A stretch of DNA of 64,000 nt from Malachius bipustulatus (Eukaryota > Arthropoda > Insecta > Coleoptera > Melyridae): positions 43,477,735 to 43,541,734 of the forward strand of contig OU342636.1 in NCBI GenBank assembly GCA_910589415.1, in the 5' to 3' direction. Below are positions 1 through 15,300 of the stretch, piece by piece. A program made the position numbers and the translations under genes. Position 1 is the first letter of the stretch. The number at the start of each line of letters is the position of its first letter. The notes under the pieces are model-generated. The model worked only from the letters and a program-made list of their open reading frames with translations, did not search any database and was not told where the DNA came from.

Positions 1-269
1 GGTTCGTTTCGATGTCTCAATTATTAACAAAAAGTTATAGGACTTGAGAACGACTCTGATGGGTCACGCTGTATGAGACACCTGTAGGTAAATAATAAAT
101 ACCAGACAGCAAGATACAAATAGTTATCGATATAATATATAGACTATAGACTAATAATTATCAACTAAATTGAGTATAATAATTAATGAGTATGACAATT
201 AGGAAAAAACTCACAAATAATAAAGCTCAATTATTATGATTAGTGGCTAATTACACATTAGTGACCTAG

Positions 270-277
270 TATAAATA
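270..277 (+). promoter_or_regulatory. TATA box of the secreted-peptide gene
   Basis: TATAAATA lies 70 bases upstream of the ATG at 340. A start site 25-30 bases downstream would leave a 5' leader of about 40 bases. No clear initiator motif is visible, so the transcription start is inferred only from the usual TATA spacing. Confidence 0.6.
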
Positions 278-339
278 GCTGTAAGCTGATGGAGTAATAA
301 AAGATATATTTTTGAGGTAACAGTTAAACGGCTTTAAAA

Positions 340-3300
340 ATGAAGCTTGTATTTTTTCTGCTATTATGTTTTGTTTTCTCTTTAACGATCTTAAGTTCCA
401 ATTTAGTACGAGCTGCATACGCGGGTGAAGAAGATCTAGGAGATTTTGGTAAGTATCAATTATCATTCTTCCGTTGTTTAGTTTTTCTTTTTTAAGTCAA
501 AGAGATATCCCCATGTTAATGTTGCTAGTCCCCCATCGGGAGCCACCCGGGTAGCGGATAGATAAATTTGGATATCACCGGGAAATTAAATATCCCAGGC
601 TGACCAAAATTAGCAAACCGAATCGTAAAGGACATAGAACCCACACAGCCTCGCCCGCTGCGATACCATCTTTCTAGCTTAAGTGACGTGAAGTTGCTTT
701 AAAGAGCTGACGTTTCGGTCCTGTGCCAGAGATTTCGATCCATGGGGTGAGAAACAACAATATGCTTGGATGGCATTCCCGGGGTTAAAAGTTTCCGAAG
801 TTAAAACGACCCTTTATTCGAGTCTACGGGTGGGGGCTAATCCAGGAGCACATAAATGCAAGAGCAAGAATAGTAACATCTCGTTAATGGGAAAATTTTA
901 TATAGGTAGTTGTATTTTTTGTTGTACGTCAACATTTGCAGGCAAATAAACTTCAGATTGTAGCACTGTGTGAAATAAAAGTACAAGCGTCGTCAAACAC
1001 AGCTAATTATCTTTATCTAGGATATTACGACTTTTACTCGCGATTTAGACCTTACTTCGGCATTGATGTTTTTGTCAAAAGTGACCTCTCCTGTCAACGT
1101 GAGGAAGAATCGGAGCCTCGGGACCTTGATTTCATGGGGCTTAGGATAACAGTCCACCAATTGACTAGATTTATCTTTTGCTTTTACCGACCACCAAGCG
1201 TTAAACAGTATAGGGCACCTTTTTGTCCCCAACAAATACAGTTAATTTTCTGTAGATAAATTATCCTAAAGCCGAGACAGCAATCTTGGGAGACTTTAAT
1301 GTACATAACACAAACTGGCTCTAACACTCTAATTTTAATGACGAAGAAGAACGTGAAGCAGAAGCTTTTGCTATCAGGTGTGGCTTTACCCAGCTCGTTG
1401 ACGAACCAACCCGCATTCCCGATCGCGAGGGAGACTTTGCTAGCCTTCTGGATCTCTTTTTGACTAATGTAATATGTGACAGTAGTTGATCAGGCTGTAT
1501 GTAAAACCCGTCGTTGTCGAGCACAGTCACTGATAAGAGAGAGGTGGTTGGAAATGTAGCGTCGTAAAATGTAATTATTATTATTAGAAGATTGCTTGCC
1601 CCGGAATATATTTGAAATGTTATATTCGTATATTCCACTAATATTTTTTTAGATTTAGATTTATCACATAAGGAAAACAAAATAAGGAAAAATACCTGAA
1701 ATCTCTGTATTTTACAAGCAATGGTGACTTCGCCACAGTCCCCAAACCCGCGACACAGTAAACCCCCCGATGATCCGACATAGAGTGGTCTACAGTACCA
1801 GATTCTGTCATTCTGTCAAATATCGGACATATTTGTGAAAATCGCGTCAAGCAGTGTCTGGAAAGTCACCGTTATTATACGCGTGGGCTCATCTATTAGT
1901 TGAACCAAATCATAAGAGTCAAATGCACCTGCCACTGAATTTTTTCAAATATCTGATCCTCATTTATGTCACCAGTCACAATAATATGTTCATATTGAGG
2001 TGTGACAAATGCAAGAATATTATCCAAGTTAGTGACAAAGTTTGTTAAATTACAAGCAGAAGTACGATATATAATACCAAGCAAAACAACCTTCCGTCCG
2101 ATCCTTAACGACAGCCATAGGTGCTCAACACCTTCAACAGATGTGAAGTCATCAAATGTAACCCTCACGCCCATAGACTCCCGCACATACACTCCCACGC
2201 CTCCACCGAACTAAACATTTTGAATCCCAGCATGAAAACACTATCAGAGTCCACATCCTCACTAAGCCACGTCTCAGTCAAGCAAACTACATTCAGCTGA
2301 TGACTCATAATCACATCCACCAGCTGATCGAATTTCGGAAAAAGGGAAAATACATTGAAATGAGCTAATTTAAGCAATTTTTCCATCTCACTTTTTAGTG
2401 TATTTTTTAACAAAAAAATACACTATTGAGGACGACATCACTTTTCGAAAATCACCCAAACTCATCAAATGTCCACCGATCATGACCCCCAGATCACGAA
2501 AAAGTGGTTTTCCAAAATTCACCTGCCCACGATATATATATATATATATATATACACATTAAGCTTATTTCACGAAGCCCGGTACGTTGCACAGGTAACC
2601 GGAGTCCCGCCCTTAATAATAGACTTGATGGTGTGTATTATAACTGAAAGTGAAGAGAAACATCATATTAATCGAAGCAACCTGCGAGGGGTAAACATTT
2701 CACAACATACAAATCTGGTTATATCCTTAAGAATTTTAGAATCCCTGAACGTTCTTATGTCAATACATAGCCCACTGCACTAAAAGTATATACCCATCCG
2801 ATTACCGGAAACCCTGCTTTGTTGCCACTTCTCAGGGCCTCGGATAAGCAGTATTAGCACAGAATATGTCTATTCTGTGGATATACAGTACAGAACATCT
2901 AAGTGTTCCCGGATCCGGATAGACGAATTGTCTCTTTGTACAGGCTGGTTCGTCCTAGCGCAATTATTATCATCCTTACGCTAATGGATACTTACTTACT
3001 ACTAAAAAAAACCATTGTAGAAACTATTAATGTTTGAATAGTATTAAAGGTATATTACATTCATTAATTTCATTTTATTTCCGTTCATTAAGCTTTTACT
3101 TAAAAAAAGTTGCACCCAGAGTCCGGGTCACATGACATCTTTTGTCTCGTACAACAAGGTAAACTATTTTCATTACATTTTCGGTATGCCATTGTAAATT
3201 GTACTGCAAAAAATACATATATAGGTACCTACTTATACAATTTCGATAGGATTTTTCGATAAAAATTCAAATGTAGCGTTTTTAACTTTTTTAATAGTTA

Positions 3301-6300
3301 AATATTAAATTTTTATTTAATAGGCTAATAAGATAACTACCATAAATTGTATAAGCCATAAATACAATACGACCTTTCAGAAAAGTCGGTCGTTGTTTTA
3401 TTTTATGATACAGGCTGAGGTAAAAAACTGAATGAAACGGTAAGAGTCATATCTCTTACCTTTTGATGCAGTTTTTTTTCGGTTTTTTCAGTTTTTTTCA
3501 TGCAGTCGGTTAAATAATTATAAAAAAGTTTTGAGACGAGTATTTGGCAATTTTTGTTTCCCAATAATCCCAGAATTTCCTGAAATATCCTGATCAAACT
3601 TGAAGCATGCAGATTTATTATTTTAGCCATATCTTCTTTATTATTGAAAAAAGATTTATTATTTTTTGTATGATGAGCTACTCAAATAATGAGCTACTCA
3701 TTTGACGTTTCAAAAATTTCCAAAGCCGACTAGATCTTGGGATTTTCGAAGTCAACTTTTGTTTTTCTTATGGCCACAAAAGTTAATTGCACCTTTAAAT
3801 AAATAATTGTTTTTGCTCTGATTTTTTCATATTATAATTAGCAAAAAAATTTGTATCCGATAACCCTCGAACTTTGATAAATGCTCAAAAATTTTATAAC
3901 AACTTTCTCAAGCTTGTTGCTTGGCAACAGACCGACGCCTAAATTATCAATGTCCTTGGGTTATTACTACTGTTAAACGTAAGTGTAAGTTCTATTTACT
4001 TTCATAAGTCTAATAATCTTAGGTCCGGTTGCACAAACGTTAAAGATCTGCCAGATAATTACTGATTTTAAAATGCATATTTTAAATAAAAAAAACCTGT
4101 ATTATCAAAATGTTGGTCAGGTCAGGAAATAAATTCTACTCCCCTTTAGAAGAGTTAAATCACGGGTAAATAACAATAAAAGATCATTCAAAATATTCAC
4201 CCATACTTTCAAAATTGGCAATTTAAAATCAGTAATTATCTGACATATCTTTAATTAACTTTCGTGCAACTAGCCCTTAAACTATATAAAGATAAAGATT
4301 TTTTATTTCTCGTTACTTATTTTCGGGCTGCATGTGTGTTTTAGTTTTATGAAATATTACTAACCGGTTAACCGACGATTAACTGGTTATCCTCTTCATC
4401 AGTAAAAAATAAAAAGCTATCGGTAATAAAAATTTAATAGATAAAATTATTTTATTCAATTAAAATTAGCACAAAATTATGTACCTACTTCTAATGCCAA
4501 ATTAACAAACATATATTTGAAGTAATTATGTTCAAGTTCAACTGTTTGCTAATTTTAACTAAATAACAAATACTTTGTATTATAAAAATAAAACTAAAGC
4601 AATTCATTAAAATGAAAGGAACCAGAATAAGTGCCCTATCATAATCTGCCTTATAAATCAAGATTTATTGATATGCAACATGCAGGAGCAGGATGATGTC
4701 ACATTACTCACATTACGCTACAAAAAGTCATAAACAGCTTCCAGAAACCTGTTTTCTAAATAATAAAAACAAAAACTAAGGAAGTAGGTACTTCATTCAA
4801 ACTCAAACAAACCGGAAAAAATAATCCGACGACCGCATCTGATCTGATGGCCACCGTCAAAAAGTGAAGAAATTATTGAGAAAATGTTTCAAATTCCTCT
4901 CTGAAGTGTAAATAAATATACCAGACAGTGAGTCTTGTAATATTAAGATACCTACTTAGGTATATACTGTACACATATTTGAATTTTAAGCAATCCCTTA
5001 TTATCCCTTACAATCCCAATTATTATTTTTTGCAGTCAATAAAAAGCTGCATTATCTGATTTATGATCCATTACTCTGTGAAGGTTCCTCACAACATCCC
5101 GGGCCAGCGATTAGTGTCTCTTGTATTTCTCTCTTTTTTCCTCTTTTTCTGAAAGTAGAATCATCCATCTTCTACCCTTTTCTACTTCCACTTCTCAAAA
5201 TTTCAGTTCAGGGGTCTAAAGATTGCATCCAGTGTTCAGACTATCCGACTGCGGGAACCTTTCATTGGATTTTATACGCGTTTAAGATTATTATACCAGC
5301 AGTCTGCCGATTTTTTTTTAAGTTAGAAAATAGATAGAGGAGAGGACTATACCTAAAACGGTTAACCGGTAGTAAGATATCTATTCTATATTAATTACAT
5401 ATACCTACAGGGTATTCTATAGTTAGAGTGCCAATCTAGCAATAAGTTGTCGCCCTGTGGGCCTTTAGAGTAGGTACATGGCTGAAATTTTCAGGAATGG
5501 GCTCGGCTAAATACCTAATTCTCGTCAAAAAATCGTCCTGTGCAAAAAGGCACTATTCAAAATTGTCAATTTTTTTGCAAAATGTGATAGTTTATAAATG
5601 AAACTTTGTTGTTCCAATTTTTCAAAATGGTATCTGTGATAGTTAAGTTAGAAAAACATCAAAACTGTTTCCGAAAAGCATTGCTAATACCATCATCGGA
5701 ACTTTAAACAGCAATTATTATGTCGCTTCGGTGTACGGCAAAAATAGACTACCAGCTACTTACTGCTTAATCGAGAATTTCTACAGAATGGCGACATTAA
5801 CAGTGGATATTTCATACATATTTTGATAATGAAAATCTACAATTTGTGTATAAATGTAAGACACAAATAATGTGCTAATTACTAAAGTGAAGTCATCCCT
5901 CATTTTAAAATTACTTAAATTAATGATTTTTTTTATTATTAAAAAAAAATAACAACTGATTGGCACTTGCCTAGAGACACCGCGTACCTAAGTACCTACC
6001 TATATCATTTATCATTTTATAAATACATAATAGTAAAATAATATTAAAAAAATAACAAAATAATAAAATAAATAATGACCTTTAATAAATTAATTATGAA
6101 AAAATCGGTCAATATTTACATCTGGGTATCTTACAGTTTCACTATGGCACCTATAATACAGGGTGCACCATATATCCTATTCTCTATATTGCTATCTCCT
6201 GAACGCTAAGAGATATAGCATATAGCGTCGGTTAAATTAGAGAAAAGATGCGCAATTTTGTGGCCATCTCGAATCCGTCAAGACATACAAAATATCTGTG

Positions 6301-9300
6301 ACTGCTCCTGAAATATCCTGAAAAAAACTGAAAAATCGAGATTTCTTATATTATTTGCCATATCTTTCTGATAATTGGAAATTACTAAATAATTTTTTGT
6401 AGGCTTACAGAAGTCGTCAAGAGCTATACCCATCTGTCAGTATAAAAATGTGCAAGGCCGACTAGATCCAAGAGTTTTCACAGTCAACTTTCGTTTTTCT
6501 TATGGCCGCCATATTATTTTTTTATGTCATTCGATATAAAAAAATAATGGAAACAACAAATTAATAAACATAAAAAAAAATTCTATGAAGACTATGAAAA
6601 TTCTGAGATCTAGTCGACTTTGAAAATTTTTTAAATGTCAGATGGGTAGCTCTTGCCGACTTATGTAAGCCCACAAAAAATTATTCATTAATCTCCAATA
6701 ATAAAAAAGATATGGAAAAAATAAGAAACCTCGATTTTTCAGTTTTTTCATGATATTTCAGGAACGGTTACAGATATCTTGTATGTCTCGACGGAATCGA
6801 GATGGCCACAAAATTGAGCTCCTTTGGACTTGTTTAACCGACCCTGTATCTGTTAGCGTTAGGAGATAGCAATATAGAGAAGGATACATGGTGCACCCTG
6901 TAGAGAAGAATTTATGGTGCACCCTATATAGGGGTAGAGGACGTATCTATACCTATAGTAACACTAGGAAGGTATTCATTTGCTTTGCAGATTCATGATT
7001 AGCAAAAAAATGGCACTAAAAATCGCAGTAGGGAGTCCGGTCCTGGTTAGCCGGCGTATAAACACATATAAACATGCACCAGACCAGAGAGGTGATGAAT
7101 ACGTCAAGCCGGATATAAGCTTTCTCATATCGTATCCAGATTATAGGGACTGATGTTACGCTTTTTGGAATGAAAATGCAAAATAAATTAAATTCAAAAT
7201 AATAATCGTACTACTATTGAAGAAAAATGAAATGAAGAAAAAAATAGCAATGCGACCGTAGTGTCAAAGAGGCCATAGTTGTGACCTTAATATTAGTTTG
7301 CAATGGCTGTTTTTAGCTCTTACCCACCCAGCACCCCTATTTCGCTCCTCGGTCCCGAAAAAATTGATGGAACTTAGGATACGTAGATGTAAATATTTAC
7401 CCAATTTAATTCACTAACAACACTTGGGCTTTACCACAGCCATACGATATTTATTTATATATTTATTTTATTGGAGAAAAATCTCATATAATAAGATTTT
7501 TTAATTTTTCATGAAATTTTGGTTCATTTTTTACTTTACTGACTGGACTACATATTGTGTATTTCACGAAAAGATTTTAATATATTATAAAACAAGATGA
7601 TTCAGTGGTTAAGTACCATAAAATGAGACGGGTGTGAAGACATAAGATTTTATTCAGCAACGGTTTTACTTGCGTTTATTTTACTGCCGACCAGATAGGG
7701 ATTTATGTTCAGAAATTATAATTTAGGAACAAACGAGTAAGTAGCAAACAAAAGAATCAGTCAGTTCCAGTCTTCCAGTTCACTCTTCAATTTCTAGGTG
7801 GTAGGTAAAGTATGTGTATTCTTTTACTAGTATCACAAAACTGTTGGTCTGCTGGAGAACTAACCAGCTGGCATGCTGGTCTAAGAGGGCAAAAAATGTC
7901 AATATAGCAAGCAGCCCGCGGTAGGTACTTATTCCGTGTTATGAAATTATTGTAAAAACAAAAAATTTAAACAATCAACGTACGTTATTATGCTCTAATC
8001 AAAATAAAATTCAAGCCATTAAAAGTACTTACCTATATTTTGATCATTGCATGTTAGCATGTTACCTATTATAGGACCTACCTAAACCTATACAATAATG
8101 TGTCCAGTTGTAAGTGGCAGTACTACATGGGGATCTTGGAAACGGCAAGAGATACAGGGTCGGTTAAATTAGAGAAAAGCTGCACAATTTAATGCTTAAT
8201 GAGAATCTGAATTTTTTCTTTGAATATTTCCAGTCGTTGCTGAAATATCCTGAAAAACCTGAACAATCAAAATTTCTTTTTTTAGCCATATCTTTTTTAT
8301 TATTGGAAATTAATTAATTATTTTTTGTAGACTTACATTAGTCGTCAAAAGCTATCCCTTTCACATTATAAAAATTTTCAAAGCCGACTAAATTCCAGAG
8401 TTTTCATAGCCTACTTTTGTTTTTCTTATGGCCGCCATATTGATTTTTTCATGTCGTTCGGTATAAGATAAAAATCAAGGAAACAAAAATTAATAACATT
8501 CAAAAAATTTTTTATATTTATAATTATTATTATTTTTGGTAATTGTATACATCCGCGGCTCCTAAGTTTCATCAATTTTTTCGGGACCGAGGAGCTAAAT
8601 AGGGGTGCTGGGTGGGTAAGAAAGTAAAAACAGTCATTGCAAACTAATATTAAGGTCACAACTAAGGCCTCTTTGGCACTACGGTCGAATTTCTATTTTT
8701 TTTTCACTTTCAGGGCAAGGAAAATCTTCTAAAATAACAGTACCACGATTTTTATTTTGAATTTTGCATTTATTTTGAATTTATAATCCGAAAATCATTG
8801 CATCAATCCCTGTGCGGACTGGACACGTAATGAAAGCGGATATATCGCCCAGTCCGCCTCTGTGAGCCTCTAACACAGAATAGAATACTTGGCAATTATG
8901 ATGAAGTGGTTTTATCCGGGATCGCGGCATCTAATCGGTGCCTCTTGTCAGGTCCGCACTCCCTCCGCACTCTCAAAACTGTTTTTTTACACCGTTTTGT
9001 GGCTTTCCCTTTCATTTGCAAAGCAAATGAATACCTTCCTGGTGTTACTATAGGTATGTTCTCCACCCCTATATAAGTTCCATAGTGAAACTGTATGAGC
9101 CGCGGATGTATATAATGACCTTATTTTTAATTATATTCTTTTTTCGAAAAAAAACTGTTGTAAATATTTACATCCACGTATCCTAAGTTCCATCAATTTT
9201 TTCTGGATCAAGGAGCGAAAAAACAACTTAATCTTCGCAAGTTTAAAGAAACAGTTCGTGAATACCTATACTGTAAGCAATAGGAAACTCGTAGGGTCAT

Positions 9301-12300
9301 GGGAATCAGGGTCGGGGATAGGAGGACGGATGCTTGTGGCGGGGGGAGAGGAGTCAGAGCGGAAATGAAATTGTACTCACTTTATATTTTGTCTTTATCT
9401 TATTGTTATCTTACTGATTTTACTGATTGCAGATTAGGCTAGGTAGGTTAGGTTAGTATTAGGTGAAAACTTTATATCTATTGAGTTGTTAGGATCACAA
9501 GGTTTAGGTGGCAGAGCAGTAAAGGATATATATCCCAAGCTGAACCTCACCTTGAGATTGATCATGCAGGATTATAATGATTTTGTTGTAAAATTATACT
9601 TACGTATGGTCAATAAAGCACATTTATTATTATTATTATTATTATTAAATAGGGGTGCTGGGTGGGTAAGAAGCTAAAAACAGTTATTGCAATCTAATAT
9701 TAAGGTCACTAACTAAGGCATTGTGGCACGACGGTCGCATTGCTATTTTTTTCTTCACTTTCAGGGCAAGGAATATCTTCGAAATTAACAGTAGCACGAT
9801 TATTATTTAGTGCTATTGAAATGCCATCATTAAATCATTTATACATTTTCTTATAAAAGAAAAGTTTATTAAATTTTTTACAAATGTTTTTTCTTCATCT
9901 AAAATCAATTAAAATCAATGAATATCTGTAATCAGAAGTAATAATACTTAATACGAGTATGTAATCAAAAGTATAAATTATCTGAAATATCAGACCAAAA
10001 AAATCTAATTTCATTTTGGAGCTAAATTTGTTCTCTAGGTTTATAGCGCGCTTAGAAAAGTAACTTATAAAAACAATAGGTACATAAATAGTTTAGAAAG
10101 GGTTTGTGCATAATATTATAGAATTTTATCATGTATTTTTAAAAATTTTGAAAGTTTCATAGGTTTTTTTTTATATTCACCTACCCACCCACCAAACTTA
10201 TAAATCACAGTAGTACCTAACTACAATATTATAAGTTTTAAAATCACGATCAATGAAAATATAGGTACATCGCCTAACTGGTTATCACCAAATTATAATT
10301 ATTATTAATTTGTGATCGTTTAAAGACTGCAGTCAGTAAGGTAGGTATGGTATAGTCGACCAAGAGATATAACGAAATGATCTAATTGTTAAACTGTCAT
10401 ATTTTATGACTTCAACAATATTTCAATAATCCAAAAATTGATAAAATGACAGAAGTCGTTTCGTTATATCTCTGGTCCAACTATACTGCATGCACCTATT
10501 TAATAGTAACTGTATTTTGTAACTTTGTTTTTTGATTTAACTTACGAGTACCTACCTAAACATTACTTGAGTTATTTTCGTTTATTTCCTGTTATTTTGA
10601 TTTTGTTTCCTAGGTAACCTTTTGTATTGGAACTGTTTTTCTCTGATTGTTGATTGAAATCAGTTTAGTTGGATTGATTTTTCACAGGGCTGAACTTTTA
10701 TTTTTTTTAACTTACTCAAAAAATATCGATACAATTTTGTGGAAATTTTCAATTACCTTTCGATTTCACAATCAAATATAAAAATCCTAAACAAGTTTAC
10801 CGCCAACAGAAGCGCTTTAATTTAAATGAAAAATTTTGTCGATTTCGTCGAACTAGTTGAGTAGTTTGAAATATTTAAAACTTTTAAATCCTTGGTGTGG
10901 GTCAAAGCGCACTGTGGAGTAAAAAACAACGAAATAGTAGACAAAATGGCAAAAGAATCCATACGAAAAGGAACGCTAGCAGAGTATAAATACCCTTGGC
11001 AAGACATAATGGTTCGCATGAAAGATAGGGTAAGTACGACAGAATACACCAACAGCACAAAAGGATTATTCTATATTAAAAATATACAAGAAACTCCTCT
11101 CAGAAATCTCTGGTTCAAAAATATGAATTTGAACAGAACAGAAATAACTACGGTAACTAGACTGAGATGTAACCATGGACGGGTACCCCAACACTTAAAC
11201 AAAATAGGATTGTCAGACTCCCCAAATTGCCGTTGTGGAGAAATTGGGGACGCGGAACATATGATTCTTAACTGCAGTCTGAACTCTAACGAAACAGATG
11301 GATACACGAAAGACATATATTACAATGACAATAACACTATTACCCTACCTTTCAACCTCACACAAATTCTAAGAACCCCCAACGCAGATGAATTAAAAAG
11401 ACTGGTCAGACATATAAAAAACAGCAATCTGGACATTTAAGCATATAAGTAGAAAGTAAACCATAGAAAGAAATTGGTATACAATTAAAGTGGTGTAGAA
11501 TACTATCTCAAATTAAAAGTATCATAAATTATTGGGAAATAGGCGGATGGACGTAGTTTCCGTAGCCAAAACATTCGACATACACACACACAAAACTTTT
11601 AAAATGCAATTTTTCTGAATCATCAATTTTTGAATTTTTTGTAATTCTAAAAGTCCTGTCCTGCAAAAAAAGTCGTAAATGTACATTTCATGTTAGGAGT
11701 AGTCTAAACATGATACATATAAGTGGTAGCTGGTTTTACGCAAAAATAAAACAACACATTTTCTTTCCCATTTCGCTCCACTAGTTGGAAAAACCGGACT
11801 TTATTCAATTTAATTATACGAGGTTCATTAACTGGGTATTCGTGACTCGCTACGTGGACATCGGAAATAGTAAAAAAAACAGGGTCTGTTAAATTTCAAA
11901 AAATGTGGACAATTTTAAATATTGAGAAGTATTGAGAATCTGAAAAAAAAATAGGATAATAATAGGATGCTGCTGAAATATCGTGATAAAAAAACAAAAA
12001 TCGAGATCTTATTTCAGCTAAATCTTTTTAATAAGGTACCATGCACAAAGTAAGAAACCACAAATTAATAAACAAAAAAATTTAAAAATTTTAACACACT
12101 TTGTTTATTCTGACTCCTTTATTAAAGTTTATTAATTCAAATGAGAACGAAATATTAAAATTTAAAGACGACCGTTTTTTTGACATGTTGTATCGTAAAG
12201 TACATGACATGCATGTAGGTATTGAAAATTTAAAACGACTTCTAAGTTACAATGGGTAGGTACAACATAAGTTAATATAGGGTGTAATGTTTTACATATT

Positions 12301-15300
12301 ATTACCTATGGAAATACTTAAAAAATGCACTTTTTGACATTCGGTAAAATTTTATTACGTTATTTTTAATAAAGAAGATTACATTTTTTCGAATTTATTT
12401 GCAATGTGATCAATTTTTGGGTTCCGGGATTTTTTCTATAGCGAATGGCATGAAAAACAATATGGCGGCCATAAGAAAAACAAAAGTTGACTTTGAAAAT
12501 CCCAAGATCTAGTCGGCTTTGTAAATTTTTGAAACGTCAAATGTGTGGCTCATTAAGGCTTATGTAAACCTACATAAAATTTTTTTTTTCAATAATAAAG
12601 AAGATATGACTAAAATAATAAATCTGCATGTTTCAAGTTTTTTTCAGGATATTTCAGGAAATTCTGGGAATATTGAGAAAAAAAAAATTGCCAAATACTG
12701 CGCAACTTTTTTGTAATGTAACCGACTTCGTATCTCTTACAGTTTCATGCAGTTTTTTTTTCCTCAATGGGACAAGTATAATTAAATTAAACGACGACCG
12801 GCTTTTCTGAAAGGTCGTATTGTAAAGTAGATGACATGTACTATTATTGAAAATTAAAAACGACTTCCAAAGTAGGTACAAGACATTAAGTTAACATAGG
12901 GTGCATATTTTTACATGCTATTCCCTATGGCAACACTTAAAAAAATGCACTGTATAGTTTGTATGTTGTTTTTTGTTAGTCACGCAACTGCATGTTTTTG
13001 TTTATTTGAATGTCATTTGCAGTGCTGATCAACATTTTTAAGTAACAATTTTTGATATTGTCGAAAATAAATAATTTTACTTATAACAATAAATATAAAT
13101 AAATAATAAAATAACTATTTTACTCTTTGGTACTATTCGTGTTTTAGGACAAAGCTCGTATACGATTGCAAAAATTTTATGTCAGACTATTCCATTTTAG
13201 GTTTCAGACCAAGCACAACTTTTTATGGAGAATAACTTTTTTTCCAAAAATGGATAATAAAAAAGTGACCACGAATTGAAATTTTTCGTTTGGCGCGTTA
13301 TTTCCCAATAAACTTTAATATCAGCTAGGAAATTTATTAAAATAGCTATTTATGATATTGGTGTTAAAAGTGAAGTTTTATTTTGTGAGTGAAAAGGTTT
13401 GTGAAATGAGCGAAGCGTAGCGGAGCGAATTTTACAAATTCACGAACATATAATAAAATCACTTTTAAAACGAATATCATACAATGGTTTTTGTAAAACT
13501 GCTCTATTTTGATAATAAAATTGATGAATTTAGAATGACACAACTTCAAATTGCATTTTAAAATATTACATCAGTACAAGTAGTGTACTATGCATAGAAA
13601 CCGTTGCCGACGCTATGGTTACTAACAAATAAATGCGTGCATACAAATAAAAGAGATGCCATAATAATAATTATTATTGATTGCAATTTCTGAACAATTA
13701 TTATTGTCTTGAATTCTTGACTAGGTACTTATTTTTTTATTAATATGTTTGCCAGTAATAAAAAGAATATGAAAAAATCTTACTACCTATAATTTTGTCT
13801 GATTTCATCATGAGAAAATGTATAGTTTAAAAAGAGAATGTAAGTACAGAAAAAGTAGATAGAATTACTTTTAACACGAGTGTTGTAATGTACTTTTAAC
13901 ACTAGTGTTAAAAGTACTTTTAACACGCTTCCATTTAAACAATCACTTTTAACACTGTCAGCTGTCGTTAAAAGTGATGTATGTGTCTTTTAATGGCAGT
14001 TGCACAAAAACATTTTTTGTGCCATTGAAGCCTATGGAAGCGGGTTAAAAAAATTTGTAACAGTGTTAAAAATACATTACAACACTCGTGTTAAAAGTAA
14101 TTCTATCTACTTTATCTGTACTTACTTACATTCTCTTTTTAAACTACATTTTCTCATGACGAAATCAGACAAAATTATAGGTAAGTAATAAGATTTTTTC
14201 ATATTCTTTTTATTACTGGCAAACATATTAATAAAAAATAAGTAGCTAGTCAAGAATTCAAGACAATAATAATTGTTCAGAAATTGCAAATAATAATAAT
14301 TATTATGACATCTCTTTTATTTGTATGCACGCATTTGTTAGTAACCATAGCGTCAGCAACGGTTGCTATTGCATAGTACACTACTTGTACTTACTTGTCT
14401 GTAATATTTTAAAATGCAATTTGAAGTTGAGTGTCATTGTAAATTCATCAATTTTATTATCAAAATAGAGCAGTTTTACAAAAACCATTGTATGATATTC
14501 GTCTTAAAAGTGATTTTATTTTGTTCGTGAATTTGTAAAATTCGCTCCGCTACGCTTCGCTCATTTCACAAACCTTTTCACTAACAAAATAAAACTTCAC
14601 TTCTAACATTAATATCATAAATAGCTATTAAATTTGTTTTACCGCCGCATATGTTTCATCAATGAACTATGAATTATCAGCCGCGCTTCTTAGTTTTTTG
14701 TCGTTTCAATTGACTTTGTATAAACTCTACTTTAAAAGTTACCAAGTTTTTTTTGTGAACATAAAATCGCAACTTTCAAACATTAAGATGATCTTTGATT
14801 GACTACCACCATCGCAAGTTTCATCTTTTAGTTTTAAAAAGCAAGGTCGCAAGGTATATTTCTTTTAAATAAATTGCTATAATGCAAAAATACAGTCAGA
14901 AAATCTGAACACGATAATGTAAAAAAATACGTTGTTCTATTTCAAAAAATTAACCGGGTAAAAATGGGACACCTGTACCTATACCTATAGCTGAAAATAA
15001 TGTTGGCTTATGCATACGTAGGAATTTTAGTTTAAAAGTTCTGTGCTAAAATTGTTAAAATACCAAGAATTTATGAGGTGATCCAAGAATGGTTGATTGG
15101 CTATTATGCGGTTATTATACGAAACGCAGCTCGTAATGCTTGCGCTGGCGACTGTAAACACAGTTGCTCTCGGGTTAAATTATTTTACTGGAGAGGAGAT
15201 TGAAGAGCTCGTGATGCTTATGAATTGATGTAAACATATCATCACTCAATGCACCGTTGCCAATTTTACCGGGACTCGAATAATCGGCTGTGCGTCTACA

